From Kingdonia uniflora (taxonomy: Eukaryota; Streptophyta; Magnoliopsida; Ranunculales; Circaeasteraceae), in contig JACGCM010001655.1 in the NCBI GenBank assembly GCA_014058105.1, forward strand, positions 930,001-994,000: 64,000 nt of DNA. Direction: 5' to 3'. Both the position numbers and the translations under genes were made by a program. A model generated the notes under the pieces. It searched no databases. It saw nothing but the letters and a program-made list of their open reading frames with translations, and had not been told where the DNA came from. This document shows, one piece after another, positions 12,127 through 23,899 of the stretch (within the stretch, counting starts at the first letter, position 1; each line of letters opens with the position of its first letter).

Positions 12127-12139
12127 AAGAGGGGGCGAA
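12127..12139 (+). other. Polypurine tract of the tail copy
   Basis: AAGAGGGGGCGAA lies directly against the TG of the LTR. It is the same as the minus-strand tract of element C and nearly the same as B's tract before its 3' LTR. It should belong at a 3' LTR, so its presence before B's 5' LTR shows the shared-LTR arrangement. Confidence 0.8.
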
Positions 12140-12726
12140 TGTAGTAGCCTACTCACGACCTCCTACCCCAGTCGAACACTCGAAGGCTATATCGAAGCCT
12201 ATATGCAAACCTCGAAGCCCATTTCTATAGTCAGCTCACCCGACAAGAATGGCACTGCTACTGGTCCTTGCAGCTATAGTGACAGAACCAACAATAACTA
12301 CAGTATTAGAGCACAGTTCCAGACCTGACATTTCCAGCGTCAACACCAACTCTGGGATACCCGCCTGATACCCGGATGGTGCCCTTGTAATGTGACCCAC
12401 CTTGCTGACTCAGCCCTTCCTATGTTCTATAAATAGGAGAGATGGGGAACCAAGGAGGAGTTACAAAATCTTTCCTCTGAACTCTTGCAGTTTACCTTCG
12501 ACCTACCTATAACACACAGTACTCAAACCTTCGACTACTTGACAGTAATATACAATATCTTATAAATCCTCATTAGAGGTCGTGGAGAGACCCATTCTAG
12601 GCCTCCACGCAAGTATATTGTCAATAGATTACTCGTACTATATATTATATGCTTGAATCCTTTGAGTGAAGATAATCCCGTGGAGTAAGAGCCAACCTCC
12701 TCTCCACACGAGGTTAGGCCCCTACA
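12140..12726 (+). repeat. Element B 5' LTR (shared with the tail copy)
   Basis: The LTR begins TGTAGTAGCC and ends GCCCCTACA (TG...CA). A TATA box CTATAAATAG lies at 12427-12436. It aligns with 24508-25254 but lacks about 160 bp present there, near 12233. Confidence 0.9.
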
Positions 12727-12728
12727 TT

Positions 12729-12742
12729 TGGCGCCGTCTGTG
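12729..12742 (+). other. Element B primer binding site
   Basis: TGGCGCCGTCTGTG begins two bases after the 5' LTR, the expected place for tRNA priming. It shares TGGCGCCGT with the Athila site at 40391-40407. Confidence 0.8.
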
Positions 12743-12810
12743 CTTACCCACCCTACAAATCTCCCTTGCCTCATTTTCTCCCTTTTTCCAACTTCTATAT
12801 ATTATTCCCA

Positions 12811-14400
12811 ATGGCCCCCACCCTCCGTTATACTTCTACCCATGCCGAAAACTCTATCGACGGAGTGGCCGCTCATCTCGCCCTACTTTCCTAGCAATTT
12901 GCTCAAGTCGAGGAGCGATACCAAATACAACTGCACCAGAAATGCAAAAATCACCGACAAGAGTTTGAAGCCGAACGGCATCGCCGTTTGGATGATGCCG
13001 ACAGATAAAACTGCACCATCGATGATTTACACAACACAGTCTGAGAGCTGCAACGACTACAACCTCTAGATGCTCCTCTACCATCTCGAGCATCAGCCCC
13101 ATCGCGCGTATCTGCCCGCGCTTGACTGGGGTCTCTACCATATGTAGATGTACCCCCGGTTCATATCGGCGCCAAGGGTGCTCCCCCTACTGTTCCCCCC
13201 ATTGGCTCTACCTATCTTGGCATCCACCCCACAGAGGATTCCTCTGACTCTACCCTTCTCTCCTCTAGACACCCCAAATGCTGCCCTACCTGAGAGTATC
13301 TCGGGGAGCGCAGCGCTGAACAAATACCGAACACTCGGTCTCATTACCCTCGAACCCATCGATCCCCTCCTCATCCTGCCAATTGTGTATAGCAGGACTG
13401 TGAATACAAAATCTAACTTATCGTCCGCGTCAGCGCGAGTCCAACTCTAAACTCATGGATTCGGTTAAATAACCCTTATTGTCCAAAGCTCCTCACTATC
13501 AAGGTCCCTCATAATTTCCGAGCCCCAAAAATCAGTAAATACCGCAACACCGTTCCCCAATCCCACATCCTCGAATTTCAAAATGCCCTAAGCCTTTACT
13601 CCATAGCTGACCACCTGATGTGTCGCCTTTTTCCTACAAGCCTCACTGATAGCTCTCTTCGATGGTACCATAACCTTGCCTGTGGATCTATTCAAAGTTT
13701 CGAGCAACTATCCCTTCTTATCATCGCCCAATTTTCCTACAACAAAGACCGAGAGGTCAGAGTCGATGCCCTCTTCAATTTTAGAAAATCCCCCAGTGAA
13801 ACACTTGAGGCCTTCACTAAGAGGTTTCTCGAGAAGTCGTGCAAAGTCGAAAACCTTGAATGCGCGAACGTCGTACTCGAGTACTCGAACGCCTTGCCAG
13901 ATAATAGCCGTGTCAAAGAGTACCTGCTCCTCCACAAATCTCGAACCCTCGAGGAGATGCTATCAAAAGTCAATGGCCATATCGACCTTGAACGCCTCCA
14001 GGAATCATATAAATAGGGACAACCTTTGACTACCAACCCAAATAAACCTCGAATAGGCCCTTCTTCTACTCCTACACCTTTGATCATTCCCGTCTAACAG
14101 GAGACTGAGAGCCGCAAACGTCCTCACTCTGATAACACTGTAGAAGGTCGTAAGAAATGGCCAAAGCCAGTCCTACCTAGACTCACAACCCCCATCAGCA
14201 CCCTTCTAGCACAGATACAGGCAGACCCTATATAGCGTATTCTTTTCCCCATCGAGGCTAAACCAGGCAAACCTTACTGCGCCAACCACATGTGTAACTG
14301 TCACCACACCGATAAATGCTTCGCCTTGCAGCGCTCTCTCGAAATAATACTTAAGGCGGGTCATCTACATTAGAATGTTGCTGACCTTCATAACTACCTT
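12811..14400 (+). pseudogene. Element B gag remnant
   Basis: Gag opens with MAPTLRYTSTHAE at 12811. The coiled-coil-like LDDADR and ELQRLQPL stretch parallels LDDENRQNRAIDD of element C. A capsid region remains open at 13618-14016 (LTDSSLRWYHNL, FNFRKSPSETLEAFTKRF). A Cys/His nucleocapsid motif lies near 14278-14330 (CNCHHTDKCFALQRSLE). Stops and frameshifts break it at 13008-13450 and 14014. Gag builds the virus-like particle. Confidence 0.85.
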
Positions 14401-14649
14401 GACGGGTCGTACCTCAAACCTCAACCTACCCCTTCTGCCGACCCTGCCGAGGTCTACATCTACAAACTTCATTTCATAAAAGTAAATAATATCGATAGCG
14501 GCCGTTCCAAGAACAAGCGCAAGCGTTCCAAAGAATGCTACAAACTCACTTACCCGGAGAAGTTGCCCGCCCTCTTGCTTGAATCAAGCCTTTGCCATTG
14601 ACCCAAAGGCATATCTTTTATCGAGTGCGATACATCGCATGTTTGTTTT

Positions 14650-15060
14650 CCCCATTCCAACGCTCTAGTCATCATGATTAAGGTTGAACACCTCGTCCTC
14701 CATACCATGCTTATCGATACAGGAAGTGCAGCCGATGTACTCTTCCTGGAGACCATCCAAGCCATGAACAAAATAGACCTCATGACTGCTGCCAATGTCG
14801 AACTAAAAGGTTTTAATGGGGAAACAGAAGTTGTCGTTGGTTGAATTAGCCTCCCAGTCACCACCGCCCCTGTCACACTTCAAACCAGCTTTCTTGTTAT
14901 CGATAAAATGTTTGAATACCTTGGTATCCTCGGGCGCGACTGGCTCCATGCCATGCGTGCCATACCTTCGACCTATCATCAAACCCTTTGTTTCACTACC
15001 CCTTGTGGTACATGGAATTTAAAAGGTCTCAACGCCTCGCCCGTTCATGTGGGCATCCAG
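14650..15060 (+). pseudogene. Element B aspartic protease remnant
   Basis: The active site LIDTGSAADVLF lies near 14710-14745, followed by the C-terminal half ending LGRDWLHAM near 14920-14955. These are hallmarks of gypsy retropepsins. An in-frame TGA near 14843 interrupts it. Element C shares IDTGSAAD at about 52990-53020 on the minus strand. Confidence 0.8.
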
Positions 15061-15269
15061 AGATTGATCAGACCCAGAAACTCATCAGACTCCCATAACA
15101 ATCACTGCCTCCTTCTGTCTCAATACCATCGACACCCGCCATCTTACCCATTGAACCCATTGTTTATATCAAACTTGATGGTCCTGGTAGAGGTACATTT
15201 ATTGGAACTTTTTTAGACGAGGCGGAATGCCTCAAACTTATAGACTTCCTTTAAGCAAACAAAGATGTC

Positions 15270-16560
15270 TTTGTATGGACGTTCCAGAAGATGCCAGGTG
15301 TCGACCTCAGTTTAGCATGTTGCCGCCTCGACCTCATCCCTTACTCTACAGTGGTAAAGCAGAGGAAGCATACATTGGCCCCACGACTTCGAGAAGCTGT
15401 AAACCTCGAAGTCGACAAGCTCATAGCCGCGGGTTTTATCAGCGAGGTCAAGTATACTGATTGGATATCAAGCATTGTTACAGTACCCAAAACGAACGAC
15501 GAGATTAGAATCTGCGTCAACTTCCCAGACCTCAACAAGCACACACCGGAGGATAGCTTCCCCCTCCCAATCATTTTAGTACTCCTCGATGCTACTGCTG
15601 GACACGAGCGCCTGTCAATGATGGACGCAGCTTTGGGTTACAATCAGGTACCCCTCCTCCCTGAGGATCAACTTAAAACTTCTTTCATCACTGAACAAGG
15701 CCTTTACTATTTTAATGTCATGTTTTTTGGCCTTAAAAATGTCGGTGCCACCTACCAACGCCTCGTAACAACCATGTTTAAACCCTTGTTTGGCAAGTCG
15801 GTCGAAGTTTACATCGACGATATGTTATGCAATAGTCTCCAAAATTAGACCCACATCCAGGACTTAACCAAAGTCTTTTTGATACTTCAAACATGCAACA
15901 TGAAACTTAACCTGGATAAATGCCAATTTGGTGTTTTGTCTAGCAAATTTTTGGGCCATCTTATCAGCAAACGAGGTATCGAGATCGACCCTTCCCATAT
16001 TCGAGCCCTTATCGACATGCCTTCGCCCTGAACCAAAAAAGATGTCCAAAAAGTAGTTGGTAAAATAGTGGCCCTCAACAGTTTCATTTCCAAATCCTTA
16101 GATTGTTGTGCTTGGCTCTTTTCTCTCTTACGCGACCAAGGCGTTCACAAAGCAAAAAAGAAAAATAACCCTGAGATTAACTGGACACCTGACTATGAAC
16201 TAGCCTTCCTCGAACTCAAAACATACCTTGCTCGACCACCCATTATCAGTACCCTTATCGAAGGAAAAACACTCTCCTTATACCTCGTGGTCACCGATAC
16301 CTCTATCAGTTTAGTCCTCATTCGAATCGAATCAAACTTCAAGAAAATTGTATATTTTATCAGCAAAATCCTGACACCTGCAGAAACTCAATTCATTAAA
16401 CTTGAGCATTTTCTCCTCACCCTCGTCTATTCCGCCCACAAATTCAAACCATATTTTCAAGCTCACCCCATCCGTGCTATAACATATTATCCCCATCGAG
16501 AGGTACTCACCAAGAAAGAGAAATCTAGACAAATATAACAGTGGTCTGTTTATCTTGGCG
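15270..16560 (+). pseudogene. Element B reverse transcriptase and RNase H remnant
   Basis: An open stretch at 15291-15848 carries ICVNFPDLNKHTPEDSFPLP, MMDAALGYNQ, FGLKNVGATYQRLV and the catalytic YIDDML. Stops follow at 15846-15848 and near 16031. The thumb continues with LGHLISKRGIEIDP. The RNase H domain at about 16160-16540 shows NWTPDYELAFLELKTYL, LYLVVTDTSIS and HKFKPYFQAHPI. The sequence closely parallels element C, which differs at the same gene positions. Confidence 0.9.
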
Positions 16561-16689
16561 AACATGACATCACATTTGAGAAGCAAATATTCTAGAAAGG
16601 CCAGGCAGTCGCCAATTTCCTCGTTGACTTCCCGATCGAAGATATCAACTAGGAGGAACATGAAGACGACCTACCAGAGGACCAGCCAG

Positions 16690-17110
16690 AACTTACAGAC
16701 CCATGGAACCCTAATACAGGCTGACAACTTTTTACCAATGGATCCGCTGGACCTAATGGTGTGGGAATCGGTATCATCCTGGTTACACCTACCAATGACC
16801 GAATTAAAAAGGTAGTCAAGTTAAACTTTGAATGCTCCAACAACGAGGTTGAGTATGAAGCTTAGATCCATGGCCTCGACCTTGCGCTTAACCTCGGCAT
16901 CCCCAAACTTGCAGTTTTCATAGATTCCCAATTGATTCAAAGGCAGAACTCTGGTAAAAATCAAGCTAACTATCGCATGGCTGAATATTCTGTCCTCGTC
17001 CGCCAGCGCATGAACCGTTTCCCTAAAAAATCTTCTATCACCCACTACCCTTGAGGTGAAAATAGTCACGTAGATGCCCTCACCTACATAACAGCTATGT
17101 TAGGCCAATT
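16690..17110 (+). pseudogene. Element B second (archaeal-type) RNase H remnant
   Basis: FTNGSAGPNGVGIGII, FECSNNEVEYEA, AVFIDSQLI and HYP*GENSHVDALTY match the extra RNase H domain of Tat elements. The first catalytic Asp is Asn here (FTNGSA versus FTDGSA in element C) and in-frame stops are present near 16863 and 17053. The domain is thought to assist removal of the RNA strand during reverse transcription. Confidence 0.85.
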
Positions 17111-17159
17111 TAAGTCCCAAACCTTCCATATCGAAGTACTCAAATCTCCAAGTATCGAC

Positions 17160-18483
17160 CAGATGGAAGTCAATGCCATTAATACTGGGGGTGAGAGTCT
17201 CGATCCAGATGACAGGAAAATGCCATTCCTTGATTACTTTAACAATGCTATCCTCTCGGATGATCCCAAAGCCAAGCGGTCATTATTAGAGAACTGTCGT
17301 AGATACACCATCCTCAAATGTGAATTACATCGTAAATCCCCAAATTGCGTCCTCCTTCGGTGCATCTCTCAAAACGAAGCCTCTACAATCCTATCCGAAC
17401 TCCATAAAGGAATTGCAGTGCTCTTACTGCCGGTAGATCTAAAGCCCTTCGAGTCGTCTCTCAAGGTTTATACTGACCCAACATGAAAAAGCAAGCCAAA
17501 GAGTATGCCAAACATTGCGACAAATGCCAGTACCATGCCCATGGTATCCATAGCCCTTCACAAGACCTCCATTTAAGTCAAGTCTCTTGGCCATTTAAAC
17601 GCTGGGCCATCGATTTCATTGGTCCTTTTCCCAAAGCTTCAGGCAGCCGAGAGAATATCCTTGTTGCAACAAATTATTTTACCAAATGGGTCAAAGCCGT
17701 ACCTTTGTGTCGAGCCAGAGATGAAGAAGTTATCAAATTCCTATGGGAAAATATTATTACACGCTTCGGATGCCCTCATATGATTTGATGTGAGAATGGT
17801 CTACAGTTTGTTGGGAACAAAGTCAGAAATTTCCTCAAGAAATACAACATCATCCTCCCACCCTTAACACCCTACTACCCCCAAGGGAATGGTCAGGTCA
17901 AAGCAATCAACAAAACCATAGTCGACGGTCTCAAGAAACATGTCGATACGAAGAAAGGATAACGGGTTCAGGAGTTACAGCATGTCCTATGTGCCTATCA
18001 AACAACACCAAGAAAAGCTACAAGATGTACCCTTTTCATTCTAGCCTATGGTACTGATGCAGTGCTCCCTACTAAATTTGAAGTGCCCGCACGAGATCCT
18101 AACCTCTGAGATGAAGACAATGAGTTTGAACTCGGATGCAACATTCTATGGATCGATAAAACTAGAGACCGAGTCATCGCCAACCTTGGCCGTTACCATC
18201 TATCACTGCAGAAGTCATACAATAAGAGAGTTCGACCTCAAAGTTTCAACATCGGAGACCTTGTACTTCAACGGGTCACACAATCCTCAAAGCCTCAGAA
18301 TGTTGGCAAGCTAGCCGAGTCCTAGAAAGGATCTTATGCCGTATATGATAAAACCGATAAGGGTTCGTATTACCTCAGGACAAAAGATGAAGAGCTTCTA
18401 CCAAATCCATGGTATTTAATGCAGCTAGTCTCATATAATTGGCTACGACCCCAACCTTGTTCACCTGATGTAAACACAAACTA
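17160..18483 (+). pseudogene. Element B integrase remnant
   Basis: The zinc-binding region (KHCDKCQYHAHGIH, near 17510) is followed by the core: WAIDFIGPFPKAS (first catalytic Asp), CENGLQFVGNK (Glu where the second Asp is expected) and YYPQGNGQVKAINKTI (Lys where the catalytic Glu is expected). The C-terminal part ends around WLRPQPCSPDVNTN. In-frame stops occur near 17467, 17786 and 17960. Two of three DDE residues are replaced, so strand transfer would be lost even without the stops. Confidence 0.85.
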
Positions 18484-18531
18484 ATCAATAAACAGTTTCT
18501 TCCCTCTATACTTTGTCTCTTGTTTTCTAGA

Positions 18532-19296
18532 GAATTTCTTGGTTAAGCCTAAGTATCGTGTCAACCCTTCGACCTGATTGATACTTGGGGGCGAGCTTAA
18601 ATATTTTCAAACTCTCAATTTTGAGCAAACTCGAGGGGCAAGGATGGTTGATAGACCGGACCCTCAGGAATCCATTGGGGGCGAACATGCTCTACTTCGA
18701 TTAGGCTCTGGCCTTCGAAGTCCAGTGAATTTCCTAGTTTACTCTAAGTATCATGTAACCTCTCGACCCGACTGATTCTTGGGGGCGACCTTGAAAATTT
18801 TCAAGTCTCCAATATTCGAGCAAACTCGAGGGACACGAATGGTCGAGAGACCAGACCCTGAAGAATGTATTGGGGACTAACACGTTCTACTTCGAATAGG
18901 CTCAGACCTTCGAAGTCTAGTGAATTTCTTGGTTTACTCTAAGTATCATGTCAACCCTCGACCCGACTGATACTTGGGGGCGACCTTGAAAATTTTCAAG
19001 CAAACTCGAGGGGCACGAATTGTCGAGAGACCGGACCCTCGGGAATGTATTGGGAGGAAACACGATCTACTTTGAATAAGCTCATACCTTTGAAGTCAAG
19101 TAAATTTGCTGGTTTACTCTAAGTATCATGTCAACCTTCGACACGACTGATACTTGGGGGCGACCTTGAAAATTTTCAAGTCTTCGATATTCGAGCAAAA
19201 TCGAGGGGCATGAATGGTCAAGAGACCAGACCCTCGAGGATGCATTGGGGGCAACCACATTCTACTTCGACCTAAATCCGACGTTCGAAGTCCAAT
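18532..19296 (+). repeat. Tandem array in element B, four units of about 180-197 bp
   Basis: Four head-to-tail units begin GAATTTCTTGGTTTACTC and contain the anchor CTTGGGGGCGA at 18584, 18777, 18974 and 19153 (spacing 193, 197 and 179). The third unit lacks about 15 bp. Each unit also has a GAGCAAACTCGAGGGGC segment and a GACCGGACCCTC segment. The array lies just after integrase. A homologous array occupies the same place in element C. Confidence 0.9.
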
Positions 19297-19686
19297 TAAT
19301 TCCTTGAACTCTCGGGATACCATCTCGAAGCTCTTCAAGGTTCGATCACTTTACTATCATTCAACACTTACAACATATGCAGATACAGGCATATAAAAAT
19401 TTCAACAAGACGTTTCAGTAAAGTATATATCGGAGAATCAGGTTCAACAAAAATCCATTCAAATCAAGTTCAGAGCATACATCAGGAATCTAGAACAATA
19501 ATTCAGTACAAATAAAGTTAACACAAACCAGTTTCAGTACAGTCTACATCAACAATTCAAAGATTCACAAGTTCAAAGATCAAGTGCAAAACAAGCTCAA
19601 CATTGTTCACATATTACAACCCAACATAAAAATCAGAAAAAAATACTATGGAATGCCTAGTTTATTGCCTCATACAGGCTCCTCAC
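19297..19686. other. Element B spacer between tandem array and antisense ORF
   Basis: A/C-rich sequence with repeated TTCAGTACA- and CAAGTTCA-like words but no regular array and no coding potential. It is the 3' non-coding part downstream of the antisense gene. Confidence 0.5.
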
Positions 19687-21791
19687 TTATACGTCCACAA
19701 CCCCCACCGAAGGATTTGACCCAGCAGCATCCACGACCGCATCCGATGCATTCCTAGCAGTAGTTTCTTCAATCGCCGGAGTCTCCAAGACACCTCCCAA
19801 ACCCACAGCAGTAAGATCTCCTTCTACCCCATCGGCCTGGGCAGCATCGTCAACAACAAGATCTTGGGTAGTGGGGAAACATTGCAAAGTTTCAGGATCA
19901 TACCCCAAATCCTTTATAAATTTGTTCAGCCTGACATTATCAGTACATTCATCTTCATATTGCCCTTGGAAGATTTTCTTATGTTCTGCAATAACCCTAT
20001 CATTCTCAGCCACTTTCACCTCCAATACCCGCGTATGATTGTAATGCTGAGCTTCAGGTCTCCTTTCTCAATCATCCTTGATAGTCCCCAGATCTTGCCT
20101 CCAAATGCCAATTTCTAAAACCAGCGATGCATTGGTTCCTCGAGCAAGCTCCAGAGCGTCAACAGCTTCTTTTAACTTCCTTATTACCACCTTCTGTACC
20201 TTCTTGAAAGCCTGTGCCCAAGCATTTGTCTGCTAGAATATTTGGGTCGTCAGTCTCTATTGAAGCATGGCACACTTAAGAAAATTTTAAAATTTCACAA
20301 AAAATATATAAGCAGTTACCTGATGCATACTCTTCTTCATCTTCCTCGAAGCCTCATCTAGATCAGTTCCACATAGTTCTGCCATCGAAGCAGCCTTAGC
20401 TCAAGCCTGCTCCTTCCGTTCAGACATGGTCAATTCTTCGTCCATCTCCTCCTAATCATCTTCCCCCCAGTGCCCTGCACCTTTTTTGCGTTGGTTTACC
20501 TTCAGCTGCTGTGCCCTCGGAGACTTAGGAAAGATCATGCCCTTCCCTTTCTCAGCCTGTGTTGATGCCTTCTTCGGCCTCTATCTCAAAACATCGCAAC
20601 CTACTTTGGGCACTGTGGCTACCTACTTCGGCGCCTGTTGCCCCTTTGGAACATACCTTCCTTGTCAATCTCTCTTTCTCCATGCCTTCGACCACTTTCG
20701 AGGCACCTTCGCCTCCTTTCTTCTTCTTCTTTGATGGCTTCAGCGTGACGGGTACATTTTAAAGCAGGGAATCAGTCCTTTTCTGCCTCTTCCTCTTGAT
20801 ACCAAGCTTCTTGAACACAGAGTTCGCCCACTCCTCGTTCCTTGGATTTTCCCAAGTTCGGACGGTGGGACCTGCAGAACAAACAGAGATACGTTCATCA
20901 GCCTATTCGATCAGTACGTCAAAAGAAATCTTCGACAAACAACTTACTTGGATTATAGACTTTATGCTATAACCTATAAGGGTCTTCCCCTTCGACATTC
21001 TCATAACTACCCCGCACTACAACTAAGTCTTTATTCTACCCTCGACCCGTCGAGCACAGATCAAGCAGCCATGGCTTATCTGCATGACACTGGGTGTGGT
21101 AGGTGCCCACATTCTGGTTCACCTTCCTTGAGTAGAATGATACAACATCGTACCATTTGATTTAGCTCCTTCCCTCACTCTCCAATTTTACATTCATGTC
21201 CTCGATCACCTTCATCATTTTGTAAAAGTTTCCATTCTTCTGAACCGGGGCAACTTCACAAAAATTCAGCACCTCCTTCACTAGCCCTCAGAGAGGTAGT
21301 TGCATACCTAGTCAGATTTGGCCTCTATATGCCATAATACCCTCTTGAGGTTTCGAGTGGAAGATATACGCTGACCCCTCTACATTTGATACTACTCCTA
21401 CCTTCGATAGACCCAATTTTGTAGCAAATTGATCTAGTCCCAGCTTCTCGCTAGCCAAGACTGAACCTGCGACCTGCTCCAATTCAGTCAACTCCTCCTC
21501 ACTATGATCACTTTGATCCCCTTCTTCCCTTTCATCACCTGAAGGCTTGACACTACCTTCGTCTCTCTCCATCTCTTCCTCATCATTCTCCTCGGTCACT
21601 ACCATCCTACGACGTCTGCTACTCAAAACCCCACCTACTGACACTACCACAGCTAAAGGAGCATCGGTTGCAACATCTAACACCTCTACGTTGTTGCCCT
21701 CATTCATGGAAGCACGAGCAGACACACTTGCCTCATCCTCTTTGGTCTCTTCATCTATCAACCTCATTCTCGAAGATCTACGGGTACGCAT
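19687..21791 (-). pseudogene. Element B long antisense ORF (putative gypsy-type aORF protein)
   Basis: It is read opposite to gag-pol. The N-terminal open piece is 21312-21791: basic MRTRRSSRMRL, a long acidic stretch (VTEENDEEEMERDEG), then QFATKLGLSKVGV and IMAYRGQI. The C-terminal piece is 19687-20025 with DNVRLNKFIKDLGYDPETLQ and an Ala/Val-rich acidic tail ending at a TAA at 19689-19687. The middle is broken. Element C carries the same gene at 45427-47460. The central region resembles the plant 'putative gypsy type transposon' family (PF04195 as I recall it), and the C-terminus looks coiled coil. Antisense ORFs between pol and 3' LTR are known in Tat elements; their function is not established. 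Confidence 0.75.
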
Positions 21792-22959
21792 CTTATCCTA
21801 TAGAAGAAGAGGCACGCAATTATATTGATGCATTAAACTATTATGTGTCAATAACTTATTTTCTTCTGCCCTCTCCAACTGATACAAACACAGCCGAAAA
21901 CTCAACCCCAATCCCAGCCCCACCATCAAATACCCTCAGAATCCCAAATGGGCTAGACCCCCAGATACATGGTTTTCCCCTGTCCTCGACCATATCCTCA
22001 CAACTATAAACCCTAGCAGACTTTATACTACTATGCACTCAACATACAGAAATAGAGGGCAAAACAACAGGATAAAAGTAAGAAGGGCATACCTGTTGGT
22101 GCAAAGTATTTCTCCCTCCTTTCAGCAATTCAGATAATCCCACAGCAACTACCGAGCTCTATAGAACAATGGAGTATGTTTCCCTTTCCCTCACTCTCTG
22201 GTTTTTCAATAAGTGATTAAATGGGAATAGTAACCATGCTCTTATAACTGCATATACCTCCTTGGAATTCAACAAACTGCTTCGATTCCCCAAACCACAA
22301 TCATTACCACTATCCCACTTCCCTTACTTTTTGGCTGAGATGTGTTTTGCCGATTTTACCCTTCATTACCCGTACGTGTGTGTCCCACACTGACATTTAT
22401 ATAACTCTTTATATCATCCAAGTCTAACCTTCTGGTCCCTACTCGAAGATGTCAAATCAGACCCTTAGATCAAATCAACTTTTTTTTGTAAATCAAGGAA
22501 ACATCATGATGACCTGCATGACACTCTGCCCCATGAACAGTACCATTCTGATAGGCTAGCTGTTTGACTGTCAGTTCCTCCAGTCGAAGCTAACAGACTT
22601 TCGACATTCCTTCTTCTCGTACACGAGTAATCGTCTATATCGTGCCTCGAACACTGATTCGCAGACAACCTGATTTTCGACTTCAAAATATGCCAATCAT
22701 TCGATTGCTTTCATCTTCGACATTCAGGAAGATGTTTTTTGCGCCTAAATTACCTTCGAGTACTATATTTGTCCTACTAACAAAAAGTTCAGAATTTTAC
22801 TTCGACAGTTATCTTATAAACTTCCAATTTCATTCGAGCAGACGCCTTTTCACAAAACACTCAAGATCAATAGAAAAATACAACCACCCTTACATACCAT
22901 CCTATATAAATACTTTTACCACGCTAAAGAAGCCCTTATTTATTGACAGGACACTTCTT

Positions 22960-23274
22960 CTTGCACCCAGCCTCAACATCTTCCCTGTCTACCACCCCCT
23001 CGGCCAAATCTTCCAAGAAAGCTAACCAGTCGCTGGGGACAAGGCCCATCATTTGTAGTACCCTCTACAAGTATGCATAGGGCATCCCACTAATGGGTTC
23101 CCCTGGCTCCACTTCAAACAAGTCCGACATCTTCCAATTTAGGCCTCGATCTCCAAAAAAAATTTGTATCAACTCTAAGGTCTTCTCCCGCATTTGAAGG
23201 ACCCTTGTCACCACCCAGTTCTGGTACTTGGTGTCAGGAGCATTTCCGTTGCTTTGGGATGAAGACGCAGGCAT
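22960..23274 (-). pseudogene. Element B antisense short ORF 2
   Basis: It starts with MPASSSQSNGNAPD at 23274 and continues FFGDRGLNWKMSDLFEVEPG and GMPYAYL, then a stop, with a relic tail to about 22960. TATAAATAG on the minus strand near 23325-23338 lies about 50 bases upstream. It is related to short ORF 1 of the same element (shared FFGDRGLxWxM core) and to 43933-44240 of element C. No known domain is recognised. Confidence 0.6.
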
Positions 23275-23899
23275 TGTGCTCGGAGAAGAAAGAAAAGATG
23301 TGTGAAGTTCTCCTAGAAACACACTATTTATACTGAAAAGTAGGTACATTTAAACCCTCCTTAATCAAAACTGCATTAATAACAGTCTTCAAACGTTTCC
23401 CTCAGAAACTCAATAGTCAAACCTTTCCAAATTCCCAGAGTCAACCGTTTCATCAGCATGCGCACCCAACACCTATTTCCAAGATTTTACAGTTGACACA
23501 TCCTCAGCCTCGAACCATCGATCCCTTTTATACATCGTCTCACAACTTTTTTATCGACTTTCGATAATGCAGAGTCAATTATTCTGTTAAAGCCGAATAT
23601 TAATCAACCCCTTCGACCATCTTATTACACTTTAAAGCCAATTTTCCCTCGAAGGTAACCGTTTTTACTTGTTAACATTTGAAGAGATATATTCAATACC
23701 GTGCCTGCAAATCTATTTGCCTACCATGTCTACCAGATACAAAAACACATAATTGTAGTAAAGTGTTATTTTCATTCCATTCTGCAAATTATAACAAAGG
23801 TCCAGTTATGCAAAAATCTACAGACATGGATTAAAATAATAAAACACCAGAAACCTTCAAATACAGTCCTACAAAAAAAACCCATCACAACCATCTTGC

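Larger units (their letters stand above)
11600..12139 (+). mobile_element. 3'-terminal tail of a second Tat copy, adjoining element B's 5' LTR
   Basis: This 540-bp stretch is homologous over its length to 23968-24507, the end of element B's internal region just before its 3' LTR. It contains the start of antisense short ORF 1 on the minus strand (MDTTPYTHYLQRMRFARDC, from 11883) and the polypurine tract AGAGGGGGCGAA ending at 12139. It is therefore the 3' end of another element copy sharing the LTR at 12140-12726 with B. Its own body is missing to the left of 11600. Confidence 0.8.

Noticed and set aside
12854..13374. Open minus-strand frames rich in Arg and Gly inside element B gag
   Set aside because: They overlap gag on the opposite strand, have no family likeness, and the plus-strand frames match element C gag.
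15270..18483. Endogenous plant pararetrovirus
   Set aside because: RT and RNase H alone could suggest it, but there is an integrase, LTRs, PBS and polypurine tract, and no movement or coat protein. It is an LTR retrotransposon.
18532..19296. CRISPR-like array
   Set aside because: Whole units repeat without unique spacers, unit length is about 190 bp, and the setting is a plant retrotransposon.
21547..22009. Plus-strand Ser/Thr-rich frames in element B
   Set aside because: They are the complement of the acidic part of the long antisense ORF, which is matched by element C in the minus sense.
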